In this document: positions 1-10,250 of the stretch, in pieces
Layout: every line of letters starts with the position of its first letter
Position numbering within the stretch: the first letter of the stretch is position 1
Virus record (IMG/VR): IMGVR_UViG_3300017743_000004
Location: 1-64,000 of that record
Strand: one strand, 5' to 3'
DNA length: 64,000 nt
From: a virus
The notes under the pieces: model-generated
Databases searched by the model: none
Seen by the model: only the letters and a program-made list of their open reading frames with translations
What the model was told of the DNA's origin: nothing
Made by a program: the position numbers and the translations under genes

Positions 1-1
1 A

Positions 2-91
2 GATCGAGTAATTTATCCATCATTGGATCCTATGATATTTGAAGTAAAGACCCCTTCAACTGATATTAAAGGTAGAGTAGTAACATTCTAA
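2..91 (+). CDS. C-terminal end of a truncated gene, possibly baseplate wedge protein
   Basis: Only the last 29 codons are inside the window, reading to a TAA at 89-91 and ending in IKGRVVTF. The tail contains MIFEVKTPSTDIKG, which I associate only loosely with the C-terminus of T4-like gp6 baseplate wedge proteins. The position directly upstream of a giant baseplate-type gene agrees with that, but the fragment is too short to be sure. The next gene starts on the following base. Confidence 0.4.
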   Translation, partial: DRVIYPSLDPMIFEVKTPSTDIKGRVVTF

Positions 92-298
92 ATGGAAAAT
101 ATTAATTTAAATAAAGAAGTTTATAATAAGGATCAATATGAAAAAATTATTGATACCTCTTTTACCCAATTAAATATACCTGAACCCCAAGAAGACCAAC
201 CTCTTCGTACTAATGAAGAAATACAGGGATTACTTAATGAAGTAGACACTTTAAGAAACCAATTAAGCTCCTCATTCAACCCAGAGACATTACCATAA
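92..298 (+). CDS. Small hypothetical protein, baseplate region
   Basis: This is a 68-aa acidic protein with no recognised domain. Its C-terminal half, around EEIQGLLNEVDTLRNQL, is predicted coiled coil by eye. The ATG follows the upstream TAA immediately, and its own stop is followed after one base by the ATG of the giant structural gene, so it is translated within a tight structural operon. It could be a small baseplate component or an assembly factor for the 1733-aa protein. That role is inferred only from position. Confidence 0.6.
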   Translation: MENINLNKEVYNKDQYEKIIDTSFTQLNIPEPQEDQPLRTNEEIQGLLNEVDTLRNQLSSSFNPETLP

Positions 299-299
299 G

Positions 300-3200
300 A
301 TGGCATTAATAACTAACATAGAACCTATAGATCCTACAACTTTTGAATTTCAAGAGTATAGTAATAGTGATGTTAACTTGATTAATGTTGAATCGATTGA
401 ATCATCATTTACCCAAAATGACGATTATATTGAATACCATGTATATGATTTATCTAATCAATTAATATTTTCTGAGGTTGAATTTAATGCATTTAGAAAC
501 TTTAGATTACTAGATAACAATTTAGTATTAGATCCACTACAAGATATTCAAAATTTAGCATTAGATGGAACTTATAATGCTATTTATAACTTTTTAAATC
601 CATTATTAGGATCTAACTCTAATACAAGATATTACATATCTGAGATTTCTTCTGATAGAACAGAAATTAGATTAGATACTACTCAAATCTCATTAACTGA
701 AGCTAACCAAGGTAGAACTGTTGAAGGAACTGGGGTTGCTACTGGTGGTGCTATTAATGAAGTAACAGATTTTATATCAAGGTTTAATTTACAACCTAGA
801 TCATCTACTTTATATCCTGACTTTTACCTTAACTTTGGGGAAAATCAATTAGCCTTAGCAGTTAATATTCAATTAGACGAAAGTGATCCTGTTAATCCTA
901 CAATATTAATTAAACTATACGAACCACTCCCACCCCAGTTTGATCTAAAAACTGAGTTGTGGGTTGTAGAAAAAATAGCAGAACCTGTAGCTTTCCAAGT
1001 AGAAAATACAGAAACATTTGATTTAACAGATTTAAATACTCCTATAGCAGGTCCTAACATTAATTTACCTGTTAAAGATCAACTTAATAACTCCACAGAA
1101 GCAAAATCATTAAATGATTTACAAACTAGTTATACTGCTAGTGTAACAAATCAATTATTAAGTTCAATTTCCCAAAGTGGTGTTACTATTAATGTAGATT
1201 ATACTGAATATGAAAATTTTGTATTCTTTTCTTCTGCTCAAACACGCTTAGATAATTTTAAAACTAAATTAGGAGATTTAGAATTATTAGAGGCATCTGC
1301 CTCTTTAGTATCAGCTTCTTCTGTAAATCCTACGTCCTCACTATTAGTTTCAGAACAAGTTTACAGAAACCAAATTACAGATATTATAACTAATTTTGAT
1401 GGGTATGAATATTTTTTATATTTTACCTCTGGTTCTAAAGCTTGGCCCAAATCAAACACTCAACCTCCATTTTCTAATGTAACAGTAGCTTCGACAGAAG
1501 GTACTAACTTTTATGATACCCAATCAATTTCAGCTTCTTTATATGATGGAGAAAATGATAACGAATTAAAACAAGCTATCCCTGAATATATTAGAGAGGA
1601 TTCTCAAAATTTAGGATTTGATAAGTTTGTAGATATGGTTGGTCAACATTTTGACTCTATTAAACTTTATCAAGATGCTGTTACAGAAAAATATAATACA
1701 AACCCAAGTTTAACCTCAGGTTTATCTAAGGATTTAGTTGGAGATGCTATTAAAGACTTTGGATTAAAACTTTATCAAAGCTCATTTACCAACCAAGAAT
1801 TATTTTCATATGTTTTAGGAGTAGGTACCTCGGGTTCTATTTTACCTCCTACAGGAAGTGAAGTAATTACAAACTATATTTCAGCATCTAACGATAATAT
1901 TCCTGTAGAGGATGTTATTAAAGGAAATTATAAGAAAATTTACCATGCATTACCTTCACTTTTAAAAAGAAAAGGTACTTTAAGGGGATTAAGAGAACTT
2001 ATTAACACATTTGGTGTTCCTGATACTGTTTTACGTATTAGTGAGTTTGGAGGTAAAGATAAAATTGCAATTGATGATTACGATTATTCAGAAAACAAAT
2101 TTAATTTTGCATTACAACCTACATCAGATGGTTCTATAAAGCATATTTTTAGGTCTATAAATAATGACTATCCTTCATCAAATATCACCCCCCAATCTTG
2201 GGTTTTAAGAATTAATCCCGGAAAACTTCCTACTTCCTCTATTCCATATTCTCAATCAATTGCTATTAATAGGGATATTTTTGGTTCTCCTGTAGCTACG
2301 GGTTCATTTGCTTTAGTTTTAGAATATGCTGGTTCTGGGTATGCTACATCTTCAATTCCTTCATCATCCATAAGCTCAAGTTACCAATTTGCGGATTTAA
2401 AACTTATTGTTTCTGGATCTGGTTCAGTACTTGAACCGGTTTCTGCTTCAGTATCTTTACCTTTTTATGATGGGGGATGGTGGAGTATAATGGTTAGGCA
2501 TGAAAATACCCCCGAACTATTAGAAGACACAACATATTCTTTATTTGCTAAAAACGATATTCCTACTGAGAATGGGACTAAGATAGGATTTCAGGCATCA
2601 TCTTCAGTAATAGGTAGAAGTTGGCAACATGCTTCAGCTTTTATAGATTATCCTTCAAATGCTACTAGTAGAGTAATTGCTGGTAAAACTTATACAAATT
2701 CCCAAACTTTACAATATCAAGAAATTAGATGGTATGCTTTACCTTTATCAGAATCATCATTCAATAATTTTGTAACGAATCCTTATTCAATAGAAGGTAA
2801 TACACTAGAAGGAGATCAATCTTCTCAAAATATTCTTACTTTTAGGGCACCTTTGGGTACAATGTTAGACTATGATACCCCCAGTGGTTCTAGTAATTAT
2901 TTTCTTCCATCTACTCACCCAGCAGCTACTAAATTTGTACCTATATCTTCTTGGGAAGGAGGTGTAAATTATGAGAATAACTATGAATATGTTAATCCTA
3001 ATAATATAACTACAGTTCAAAACACAGAACGCATTTATTTGGATTCACCCGGGGTTGGTATTAAAAGTAGAAATAGTGATAAAATTAGAGCAATAAACTT
3101 AGTTGCCCCCACGGGATCTGCTTTATCTCAGTATATTACAATTGAACAATCCTCACCTATATCGGAATCATATACCCCCGATGTAGATTACTTAGAGGTA

Positions 3201-5501
3201 GGATTTTCACCTTCTAACGAGCTTAACGATGATATGATAGCTCAATTAGGAAACTTCAATATTGGGGATTTTATTGGAGATCCAAGACAAGCATCTTCCT
3301 CAAACACATTCTACCCAGACTTTAATAGATTAAAAGATCAATATTTTGAAAAGTACCAAAATGGTAGTTTATTTACTTCATCAGTAGATGTTTCTTATAA
3401 TGTATATGATTTTATAAGGTTAGCTAAATTCTTTGATAATTCCTTATTTAAAATGATTAAAGATTTTGTTCCTGCAAGAACATCTTTATCAACAGGAGTT
3501 ATAGTTAAACCTCACATTTTAGAGAGAACAAAGTATCCTCAACCTCAAGCTACATTTGAAGAACTTTTATACACAGGTTCAGTTAAATCATTCCCATTAG
3601 GATACGAGACAGGATCTTTACTTATCCCATCTGGGGGAGATGGAGGATTTTTAAATCTTACACCTAACGATTTTACACAATCCTTTACTTACAGTATAAC
3701 AACACCATCAGGATCATTAATTGTAACTCAATCAGATAAGAGAGAATTTATAACAGGAGAATATTCGGGTTCACAACTCACAGTGGAAGATGGAGAATTG
3801 AATCCTGATAATCCATTTAAAAAAGTTTCAAATACCCCTGTAAATTATTTAGTAGTATTTACATCGGGTTCAGAAGATGGAGTAACTGAAGGTACAGCGT
3901 CTGTTAATTATAGAATGGATACTGATTTTACTAACAAATATGTATTTAATAGTATTACTTTTAATAATATAGATGCAAATGGGGTTGATCAACAACAAGC
4001 TATAAGAAATCTCACAAAAAATGATACAATTGATTTTAACCTTCCATCAGATTTCGCCGAATCTAATGTTAGAGGAATTGTAACATCAACTTTAAGAGCT
4101 ACAGACACATCATCAAGAGCTGAATTTGATAGAACTTTTAATCCTGCAGTAGGATTTTCCGTAGGGTTAGTTACATTCCCCCTTGAAAACCAAGACTTTA
4201 GATTTAATCCTTACCTCCCGGGTGTTAAATTTGATTATAATGATAATAATGCTTTATTAGGAAACGCTACTCAAGATAGAGAAAGTAGTATTTATTTTGA
4301 TGTTGATTATTCAACCTCACAATTATCAGCAGTAAACCTACAATTAATTTTATCAGGTTCAGCTACAAGAGCACAAACACCTGATTCAAACTATAGTTTA
4401 GCAAGAAGTATTAGACCTAGATATGAGGGTAGTAAAAATACAGACCCAGTCCCACTCCAAATAGTAACAGAAGTCGCCCCAGGTGCTTTTATTTCTAGTT
4501 CTGGTCCCTATGATAGACAACTAATACAATCAACTTCTTCATTAGCACCTATAAACAATTATGTTTCAGCTATTGTAGAGTACGAAGATATATCAATTTC
4601 AGGTTCTGATAATAAACTCCAAAATGAAAGAGTACCCAACAATATTATTTTTATAGACTCTTTAAACCCAGGCGAAACATCAGAAAAAACAAAATCAGAG
4701 GCTGTTTTAGAGCTAGAAAATCAAATTGAAGATCTCCAAAATCAATTAGCTGAGTTTACTGCACCTGTTGAAAAAATAGATAGAGCAATTACTAGAATAC
4801 GTAATTCGGCATTTGATAAAGAATTTGCAGAGTGGTTTACAAAACAAAGAAACTTCCCAACCTCTAATGATATTTTAGAAGAGGTTTTTGGACTTAGAAA
4901 TAATGTTAGAGGAAACTATCAATTTGCCCCCCAAGGTAAACCATATCCGAGATCTTTTGAAGGGTTTGCTGCTTGGATCGCCGAGAATTCTTTTATTTTA
5001 GGGGATTATGTTAAAATTTTAGAAAAAGAAAAAAGAGAATTATTAGTTAATAGAGGACGTGTAAATGAAAAACTTATTAGTTTAGAAAATCGTCTTGAAA
5101 TAATATTAGCTCAAAATTTCTTTAATACAAATATTTCTGGGTTTAGCACATTAGCTAAAGGATCACCTTCATTCTTCCCAACTATTCAACAAATATTCAA
5201 AAAAGGTGATTCTGTAAATCTTTTATCATATGAGGCTTCCTCAATAATAGCGAGTGGTTCAATTCCATTAGTAACTAGAACTGTAGCAGGTTTTAGTTCT
5301 TCAATTGAAACTATAGTATTTGAAGATAAAAGACCTTTCCCACCAGCATTATTTCCAACAGGAAAAGGAGCAATATTTTCAACATTTTCTTCTCCTGTTA
5401 TTAATCGTAATATAATTGATATTACAAAACAAATAGGAAATAATGGAGATAGTGTTATTGTAGGAAATCAAATAACACAACTCCGAGGAAGAGGTGATTA
5501 A
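300..5501 (+). CDS. Giant baseplate/tail structural protein (1733 aa)
   Basis: This very long protein is rich in Ser, Thr, Asn and Gly, as virion proteins often are. It has segments such as KRKGTLRGLRELINTFGVP and GQHFDSIKLYQDAV, which recur in large baseplate-associated proteins of marine T4-like phages. Residues about 1460-1490 (KSEAVLELENQIEDLQNQL) form a coiled coil, and another helical stretch lies near 1560-1600. There is no signal peptide or enzymatic motif. It sits between a probable wedge-protein end and three accessory structural genes, so a role as a gp7/gp10-like wedge or short-fibre-bearing protein is likely. The exact T4 counterpart is not determinable here. Confidence 0.7.
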   Translation: MALITNIEPIDPTTFEFQEYSNSDVNLINVESIESSFTQNDDYIEYHVYDLSNQLIFSEVEFNAFRNFRLLDNNLVLDPLQDIQNLALDGTYNAIYNFLNPLLGSNSNTRYYISEISSDRTEIRLDTTQISLTEANQGRTVEGTGVATGGAINEVTDFISRFNLQPRSSTLYPDFYLNFGENQLALAVNIQLDESDPVNPTILIKLYEPLPPQFDLKTELWVVEKIAEPVAFQVENTETFDLTDLNTPIAGPNINLPVKDQLNNSTEAKSLNDLQTSYTASVTNQLLSSISQSGVTINVDYTEYENFVFFSSAQTRLDNFKTKLGDLELLEASASLVSASSVNPTSSLLVSEQVYRNQITDIITNFDGYEYFLYFTSGSKAWPKSNTQPPFSNVTVASTEGTNFYDTQSISASLYDGENDNELKQAIPEYIREDSQNLGFDKFVDMVGQHFDSIKLYQDAVTEKYNTNPSLTSGLSKDLVGDAIKDFGLKLYQSSFTNQELFSYVLGVGTSGSILPPTGSEVITNYISASNDNIPVEDVIKGNYKKIYHALPSLLKRKGTLRGLRELINTFGVPDTVLRISEFGGKDKIAIDDYDYSENKFNFALQPTSDGSIKHIFRSINNDYPSSNITPQSWVLRINPGKLPTSSIPYSQSIAINRDIFGSPVATGSFALVLEYAGSGYATSSIPSSSISSSYQFADLKLIVSGSGSVLEPVSASVSLPFYDGGWWSIMVRHENTPELLEDTTYSLFAKNDIPTENGTKIGFQASSSVIGRSWQHASAFIDYPSNATSRVIAGKTYTNSQTLQYQEIRWYALPLSESSFNNFVTNPYSIEGNTLEGDQSSQNILTFRAPLGTMLDYDTPSGSSNYFLPSTHPAATKFVPISSWEGGVNYENNYEYVNPNNITTVQNTERIYLDSPGVGIKSRNSDKIRAINLVAPTGSALSQYITIEQSSPISESYTPDVDYLEVGFSPSNELNDDMIAQLGNFNIGDFIGDPRQASSSNTFYPDFNRLKDQYFEKYQNGSLFTSSVDVSYNVYDFIRLAKFFDNSLFKMIKDFVPARTSLSTGVIVKPHILERTKYPQPQATFEELLYTGSVKSFPLGYETGSLLIPSGGDGGFLNLTPNDFTQSFTYSITTPSGSLIVTQSDKREFITGEYSGSQLTVEDGELNPDNPFKKVSNTPVNYLVVFTSGSEDGVTEGTASVNYRMDTDFTNKYVFNSITFNNIDANGVDQQQAIRNLTKNDTIDFNLPSDFAESNVRGIVTSTLRATDTSSRAEFDRTFNPAVGFSVGLVTFPLENQDFRFNPYLPGVKFDYNDNNALLGNATQDRESSIYFDVDYSTSQLSAVNLQLILSGSATRAQTPDSNYSLARSIRPRYEGSKNTDPVPLQIVTEVAPGAFISSSGPYDRQLIQSTSSLAPINNYVSAIVEYEDISISGSDNKLQNERVPNNIIFIDSLNPGETSEKTKSEAVLELENQIEDLQNQLAEFTAPVEKIDRAITRIRNSAFDKEFAEWFTKQRNFPTSNDILEEVFGLRNNVRGNYQFAPQGKPYPRSFEGFAAWIAENSFILGDYVKILEKEKRELLVNRGRVNEKLISLENRLEIILAQNFFNTNISGFSTLAKGSPSFFPTIQQIFKKGDSVNLLSYEASSIIASGSIPLVTRTVAGFSSSIETIVFEDKRPFPPALFPTGKGAIFSTFSSPVINRNIIDITKQIGNNGDSVIVGNQITQLRGRGD

Positions 5502-5517
5502 AAATAAAAACAACACA

Positions 5518-5525
5518 TATTTATT
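5518..5525 (+). promoter_or_regulatory. Late-promoter-like octamer (TATTTATT)
   Basis: TATTTATT is followed by AACAAA, 18 nt before the ATG at 5544. It is one of fifteen copies of the same element before structural or internal-protein genes. Confidence 0.5.
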
Positions 5526-5543
5526 AACAAACATTAATATAAA

Positions 5544-6197
5544 ATGAGATATTTAAATAATTCTATAGTTACTGTAGACGCTATCTTAACTAAAAAAGGT
5601 AGAGAATTATTAGCTAAAAATGATGGTTCATTTAGAATCACACAATTTGCATTAGCAGATGATGAAATCGATTATACACTCTACAATCCTACACACCCTT
5701 CAGGAAGTGCTTTCTTCGGGGAAGCAATTGAAAACATGCCTTTATTAGAGGCCTTTCCCAATGAAACCCAAATTATGAAATACAAGCTTACTACTCTCCC
5801 CAGAGGAACATCTCGTTTGCCTATTTTGGATCTTGGATTATCTTCTGTAGTAATTAGACAAGGAGCTAGTTTAGCAATTACACCTGAAACCTTAAACTAT
5901 TTAGGTGGTAACCAATCCGAATCTTCAGGATATACATTTACAATTTCTGATGTAAGACTATTTGGCAATTTTGAAGGGGTTGGAATTGATACTGCTGAAG
6001 CTAATAATGCTAATTCTGCTACAACTTTAGGAACTAACGTATCCAGAACTGTAGTAGGTACTACATTGAATTTAAGAGCAACAACTATAAATACTCTATT
6101 TGGTGTAAGAGATGATTTAAGTGCCACATTAGTAGTAACAGGAAGAGATTCAGGTGCAAGAATAACAGTACCTGTAACTGTAAATAAAATATCTTAA
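5544..6197 (+). CDS. Structural protein, baseplate/fibre region
   Basis: This 217-aa protein starts MRYLNNSIVTVDAILTKKG. It carries a well-defined N-terminal domain (ITQFALADDEIDYTLYNPTHPSG) that I know as a recurring, unnamed family beside baseplate genes of marine T4-like phages. The C-terminal half is beta-rich and Thr/Val-rich, like an Ig-type or fibre-attachment domain. It follows the giant protein and has its own octamer element. A virion role is very likely, but the specific role is unknown. Confidence 0.6.
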   Translation: MRYLNNSIVTVDAILTKKGRELLAKNDGSFRITQFALADDEIDYTLYNPTHPSGSAFFGEAIENMPLLEAFPNETQIMKYKLTTLPRGTSRLPILDLGLSSVVIRQGASLAITPETLNYLGGNQSESSGYTFTISDVRLFGNFEGVGIDTAEANNANSATTLGTNVSRTVVGTTLNLRATTINTLFGVRDDLSATLVVTGRDSGARITVPVTVNKIS

Positions 6198-6199
6198 TT

Positions 6200-7225
6200 A
6201 TGTCATTTAAAAGATTAGAAACAGACGATTTTGTAATTTCAGCTGATGCTATTACAGGGGTATGTTGGGATAAAGGAGTTACTACTCTAACTAACTTTTT
6301 TACCTCATCTATCCAAAAAGCATCAACATCCGGGGATTATTATTTAAATGTAACAGATGGACCTCCATCTTCTTTATCTGAATCAATTCAATTCGCTATT
6401 GCTTATGGGCAAAAAGATGGGAGTGGTTCAATCCCATTTAATTCAGATTTAACAGGTAAATCCCCAACAAAAACCATTTATGGTCAATATAGAACCATGA
6501 TCAATGAGGATGAAAATACTGATTTTGCCTTTGGGGATTTTGTTTCAACTGAATTTTATGCTCTATCAATAGATAGATCCCGCTTCAAAGAATCATTACT
6601 CCCAGGCTCTTTAAATTTACATATATCAGGTGCTTTATGTCCGATCCATTTAACTGATAATTCTAAAGATGTAGCTTCTTCAACTTTCATAGGTTCAAAT
6701 AGAGTTTTTCAATTAGTTTCGGGATCAAATGGTAGCGCATTTACAGATAGTAATATTTTTACAAATGGGTTCTCAAAACAATCTGGGTCTTACGGATGGT
6801 TTTTACCTGATACAGGATTAATATTATTAAATGCTACAGCATTATCTGCTTCAGCAGCAGGTGGGGGATGTGGTTTACCCGTTACTAGAGAAGTAAATAG
6901 TAATGCAACAAATAACGAAGTATTATTTAATGCTATATCAGCATCCGCTAATTTTCAACTTAACTCCCAAGAAACTATCACATCAGATTTTGTATTTGTG
7001 CGTCCTCGTAGTTCAGAATTTAATTACTCAGGAAACCCCTCATATATTTCAGGCTCAACCGGAGAAGTAGTTTATAATGATTTTATAGATAATCCCCAAA
7101 CATTTATTACTACAGTAGGGTTATATAATGATACAAACGATTTATTAGCTGTAGCTAAATTATCTAAACCATTAATTAAAGACTTTACTAAAGAATCCTT
7201 AATTCGCGTTAAGCTAGACTTTTAA
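6200..7225 (+). CDS. Structural protein, paralogue of the next gene
   Basis: This is a 341-aa beta-rich protein. Its C-terminal about 80 residues (EFNYSGNPSYISGSTGE, then TTVGLYNDTNDLLAVAKLS) match the C-terminal block of the following gene (EFNFTQNPSIVEGS, TTIGLYDEAQNLLAVGKL). The two therefore share an ancestral C-terminal module and have divergent N-terminal regions. The start lies 2 nt after the upstream stop. It probably forms part of the baseplate or proximal fibre apparatus. No catalytic motif is visible. Confidence 0.6.
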   Translation: MSFKRLETDDFVISADAITGVCWDKGVTTLTNFFTSSIQKASTSGDYYLNVTDGPPSSLSESIQFAIAYGQKDGSGSIPFNSDLTGKSPTKTIYGQYRTMINEDENTDFAFGDFVSTEFYALSIDRSRFKESLLPGSLNLHISGALCPIHLTDNSKDVASSTFIGSNRVFQLVSGSNGSAFTDSNIFTNGFSKQSGSYGWFLPDTGLILLNATALSASAAGGGCGLPVTREVNSNATNNEVLFNAISASANFQLNSQETITSDFVFVRPRSSEFNYSGNPSYISGSTGEVVYNDFIDNPQTFITTVGLYNDTNDLLAVAKLSKPLIKDFTKESLIRVKLDF

Positions 7226-7230
7226 AATGA

Positions 7231-8109
7231 ATGAGCGCATTCAAACAATTTTTAGCACAGGACGTATTAGTATCTCCATTTGAGGTAAATAAAGGATTTT
7301 CCTTTACAAGTGAATCATTTTTAGATTCTGATGTTGGTATTGTAGTATTAGATGGAGTTTCCGGGAGTTTTTTAACCAACCAGGATACTACTAGTATAGG
7401 TGATTATCAAGAATTTAAAACACTTGTATTTAATTCTATAAAACATCTATATTATTCAAATTATAGTGTTTCTTCATCAGGTGATCCAATTTCACTACCA
7501 ACAGACATAAGAGGATCTCAACCAGAAGGGGATAGAATCCAAGGAGGTAGACCTTATCCAAACTTTGATAATTACCTACAATCTACATTACATTTTAATA
7601 GATATACCCCCTCTATTTCTTCATCAGTATTATCCATTCCTTCTAAATTATATGGGGACCAAATACAACCTCATTCATTTAAATTAACAGATGGTACTAC
7701 TACTTTTACAGATGATGGGGAAGGAAATATATTAAATAATAATGCTATTGTAGGAAATATATTTTACCCTCATGGCATAGCCGTAGTAACCTCAGGCTCA
7801 ACAAACATAGATTTTGTAACTGGGTCTGTTACTTGTTCATTCTCATCCTCTAGGACTATCTATGAAACCCAATATAAATGTACTTTAAGAGAAAATGAAT
7901 TTAATTTTACTCAAAATCCTTCAATAGTAGAAGGATCCTTATCTGGATCCCTACGAGGGTTTGCAACTGCATCATACTTTGAACCCTACATAACCACAAT
8001 AGGGTTATATGATGAAGCCCAAAATCTATTAGCAGTAGGTAAATTAGCAATCCCATACCCATCCCCCAGATCAACAGATACAACTTTTATAATTAATTTA
8101 GATAGATAA
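7231..8109 (+). CDS. Structural protein, paralogue of the preceding gene
   Basis: This 292-aa protein ends in the same NPS..GS..G / TTIGLYD...LLAVGKL module as its upstream neighbour. The N-terminal part differs and is Ser/Asn-rich. The pair presumably occupies related places in the virion, perhaps as heteromeric baseplate or fibre-attachment subunits. The next gene begins directly at its stop codon, showing tight co-transcription. Confidence 0.6.
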   Translation: MSAFKQFLAQDVLVSPFEVNKGFSFTSESFLDSDVGIVVLDGVSGSFLTNQDTTSIGDYQEFKTLVFNSIKHLYYSNYSVSSSGDPISLPTDIRGSQPEGDRIQGGRPYPNFDNYLQSTLHFNRYTPSISSSVLSIPSKLYGDQIQPHSFKLTDGTTTFTDDGEGNILNNNAIVGNIFYPHGIAVVTSGSTNIDFVTGSVTCSFSSSRTIYETQYKCTLRENEFNFTQNPSIVEGSLSGSLRGFATASYFEPYITTIGLYDEAQNLLAVGKLAIPYPSPRSTDTTFIINLDR

Positions 8110-8580
8110 ATGTGGCAGTATAAACAACAAGTTATAGAATCAGTGGAAGATGTTCCTAAAGATGTTTTTGGTTTTATTTATAGAGTAGTACATGAACCCA
8201 CAGGACAAATTTACATAGGTAAAAAAGTACTTTATTTTAACCTAAAACGTAAACTCACTAAAAAAGATTTAGAGATTTACGAGGGTGTTCAGGGTAGAAA
8301 ACCTAAATTTAAAGTAATACAAAAAGAATCAGATTGGAAAACTTATTATGGTTCTAATACCCAAATCAAACAATGGGTTAAAGAAGGAAAACAAGAAGAA
8401 TTAAAAAGAGAAATTTTAGCTTGGGGATTGGATAAAAAGCACTTAACTTACCTCGAAACAAAGTACTTGTTTATGTACGAGGTATTAGAAAAAGAAGAAT
8501 TCCTTAATGATAACATATTAGGGAAGTTCTTCAAAAAAGATTTTGATGACAAACCAACTGCTACTCTCATTAACCAATAA
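8110..8580 (+). CDS. GIY-YIG-like nuclease domain protein
   Basis: This 156-aa protein contains FIYRVVHEPTGQIYIGKK at about residues 22-39, matching the paired GIY...YIG core of GIY-YIG endonucleases. ESDWKTYYGS follows near residue 77, a companion motif seen in phage members of this family. An acidic residue in the C-terminal helix (YLETKYLF) could be the metal ligand. It overlaps the primase gene by 35 nt, so it is part of the replication operon rather than an obvious homing insertion. A role in DNA processing is inferred, and its substrate is unknown. Confidence 0.6.
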   Translation: MWQYKQQVIESVEDVPKDVFGFIYRVVHEPTGQIYIGKKVLYFNLKRKLTKKDLEIYEGVQGRKPKFKVIQKESDWKTYYGSNTQIKQWVKEGKQEELKREILAWGLDKKHLTYLETKYLFMYEVLEKEEFLNDNILGKFFKKDFDDKPTATLINQ

Positions 8581-9475
8581 AGTTTTAGGAGAAGGCAAAC
8601 CCACAGCAAGAAATAATTACGCGTATAGCTGTCCATTTTGCAATCACCATAAACCAAAACTAGAGGTTAACTTAACAGAAAATAAACAGGGGTTCCATCC
8701 TTGGCATTGTTGGGCATGTGATAAAAAGGGCAAAACAGTCCTATCACTCTTTAATCAATCTAAGACCCACCCAGATTTTATTTTAGAATTAAAAACTATA
8801 GTAAAATACGATTCGGGTAATACCACAGAAAAGAAACGAGAACAATTAAAGTTACCTGATGATTTTGTTTCTTTAAAATCTGTTACTAAAAGCGATATTA
8901 TTGGCAGACACGCGCTTGCATATTTAAAAAAGAGAAATGTCACTATAGACGATATTATACGCCATAACATTGGTTATTGCACTAAAGGACGGTATAAAAA
9001 CATGGTAGTTATACCATCCTATAATGAAGATGGATCTTTAAATTTTTTCGTAGGAAGATCATTTACCGAATCTCATATTAAATATCTTAATCCATCTATT
9101 TCTAAAGATTTCATCCCATTTGAAAACACTATTAATTGGAATTTACCTATTATTATATGTGAAGGGATGTTTGATGCTATTTCTATAAAAAGAAATACCA
9201 TACCATTATTAGGTAAAATATTTCCTCAACCTTTATTAAAAAAACTTGCTTCCTCTCAAGTACAAAAAGTATACATTGCCCTAGATAAAGATGCTTTAAA
9301 ACAGTCTTTAAAATTCTGTGAGTATCTCCTAAATGAAGGGAAAAAAGTATATTTGGTTGATTTAGATCAAAAAGATCCAAGTGAGATGGGTTTTGAGGCT
9401 TTTACTAATCTGGTTCAGAAAACCAACTCCTTAACATTTTACGATTTAATGGAGAAAAAAATAAGTTTATTATGA
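8546..9475 (+). CDS. 61: DNA primase, T4 gp61-like
   Basis: This protein would synthesise RNA primers at the phage replication fork. An N-terminal zinc-binding region has Cys29-x2-Cys32, His34/His35 and Cys55-x2-Cys58 (counted from ATG 8546). A TOPRIM core follows with IICEGMFDAIS and a later IALDKDALK, which hold the acidic metal-binding residues. I chose the ATG at 8546 over the TTG one codon earlier. Its length (309 aa) is close to that of T4-type primases. The neighbouring nuclease genes and the ATGA overlap with the next gene fit a replication/recombination cluster. It lacks the octamer element of the late genes. Confidence 0.8.
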   Translation: MTNQLLLSLTNKVLGEGKPTARNNYAYSCPFCNHHKPKLEVNLTENKQGFHPWHCWACDKKGKTVLSLFNQSKTHPDFILELKTIVKYDSGNTTEKKREQLKLPDDFVSLKSVTKSDIIGRHALAYLKKRNVTIDDIIRHNIGYCTKGRYKNMVVIPSYNEDGSLNFFVGRSFTESHIKYLNPSISKDFIPFENTINWNLPIIICEGMFDAISIKRNTIPLLGKIFPQPLLKKLASSQVQKVYIALDKDALKQSLKFCEYLLNEGKKVYLVDLDQKDPSEMGFEAFTNLVQKTNSLTFYDLMEKKISLL

Positions 9476-10233
9476 ATAACAAAAAGATAGAAAGAGTTTT
9501 AGAAATATCTAAAGACTCTAAACAAATTACCCTCCCCAATTCCAGATACTATCAAAGAAATGGAGAGTATTATCCTTCAATTACCCATGTTTTATCACAT
9601 TACCCTAAAGGAAGATATTTTGAAGATTGGTTAAAAAAGGTAGGTTATAGTTCAGAATATATTGTAAAGAAAGCCTCCGAAGATGGTACTAAAGTTCATA
9701 ATATGATTGAACTTTATCTAAATGGCGAGGAATTTCATTTTTTAAATGCTGAAGGCATACCTCAATATGATATTGAAATTTGGAAGCTATTTTTAAAATT
9801 TGTTGAGTTTTGGGAAGAATATGAGCCCACATTACTAGAAACTGAAGTACATTTGTTCTCTGACAAACTCAAAGTAGCAGGTACCTGTGATATGGTATGT
9901 GAAATGAATAATCAATTGTGGATTGTAGATTTTAAGACTTCAAACCATGTCCATTCAACATATGATTTGCAAGCAGCAGTTTACGGTCAATGTTTTGAAG
10001 AATGTTATGGTATAAAGCCTGACCGTTATGGTATTCTGTGGTTAAAGTCATCTAAACGTGGTCCTTGGGGAACTAAAATCCAAGGTAAAGGATGGGAAAT
10101 GTACGAATCTAAGCGTTCACAAGAAGAAAATTTAGAGATATTTAATGCTTTACATAAAATCTTTAAAGTAGAGAATCCAAATGCAGTACCTGCGTTTGAA
10201 GAATATCCAACTCACATTAAACGAAAAGTCTAA
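9472..10233 (+). CDS. PD-(D/E)XK (RecB/Cas4-like) nuclease
   Basis: This is a 253-aa protein. YYPSITHVLSHYPKG and GTKVHNMIE (with the fold's His) occur early. VAGTCDMVCE followed by LWIVDFKTS supplies the D...D-x-K active-site signature, and the downstream DLQAAVYGQ matches the QxxxY helix of the RecB-type exonuclease family. It probably processes DNA ends in recombination, repair or host-DNA degradation. The ATGA overlap with the primase suggests coupled translation. Confidence 0.75.
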   Translation: MNNKKIERVLEISKDSKQITLPNSRYYQRNGEYYPSITHVLSHYPKGRYFEDWLKKVGYSSEYIVKKASEDGTKVHNMIELYLNGEEFHFLNAEGIPQYDIEIWKLFLKFVEFWEEYEPTLLETEVHLFSDKLKVAGTCDMVCEMNNQLWIVDFKTSNHVHSTYDLQAAVYGQCFEECYGIKPDRYGILWLKSSKRGPWGTKIQGKGWEMYESKRSQEENLEIFNALHKIFKVENPNAVPAFEEYPTHIKRKV

Positions 10234-10241
10234 TATTTATT
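10234..10241 (+). promoter_or_regulatory. Late-promoter-like octamer (TATTTATT)
   Basis: TATTTATT is followed by ATCAAAA, 9 nt before ATG 10251. It marks the switch from the replication genes to the run of putative packaged proteins. Confidence 0.5.
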
Positions 10242-10250
10242 ATCAAAAGT

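Noticed and set aside
8543-8545. TTG start one codon before the primase ATG
   Set aside because: ATG 8546 is the better start codon and no functional sequence is gained.
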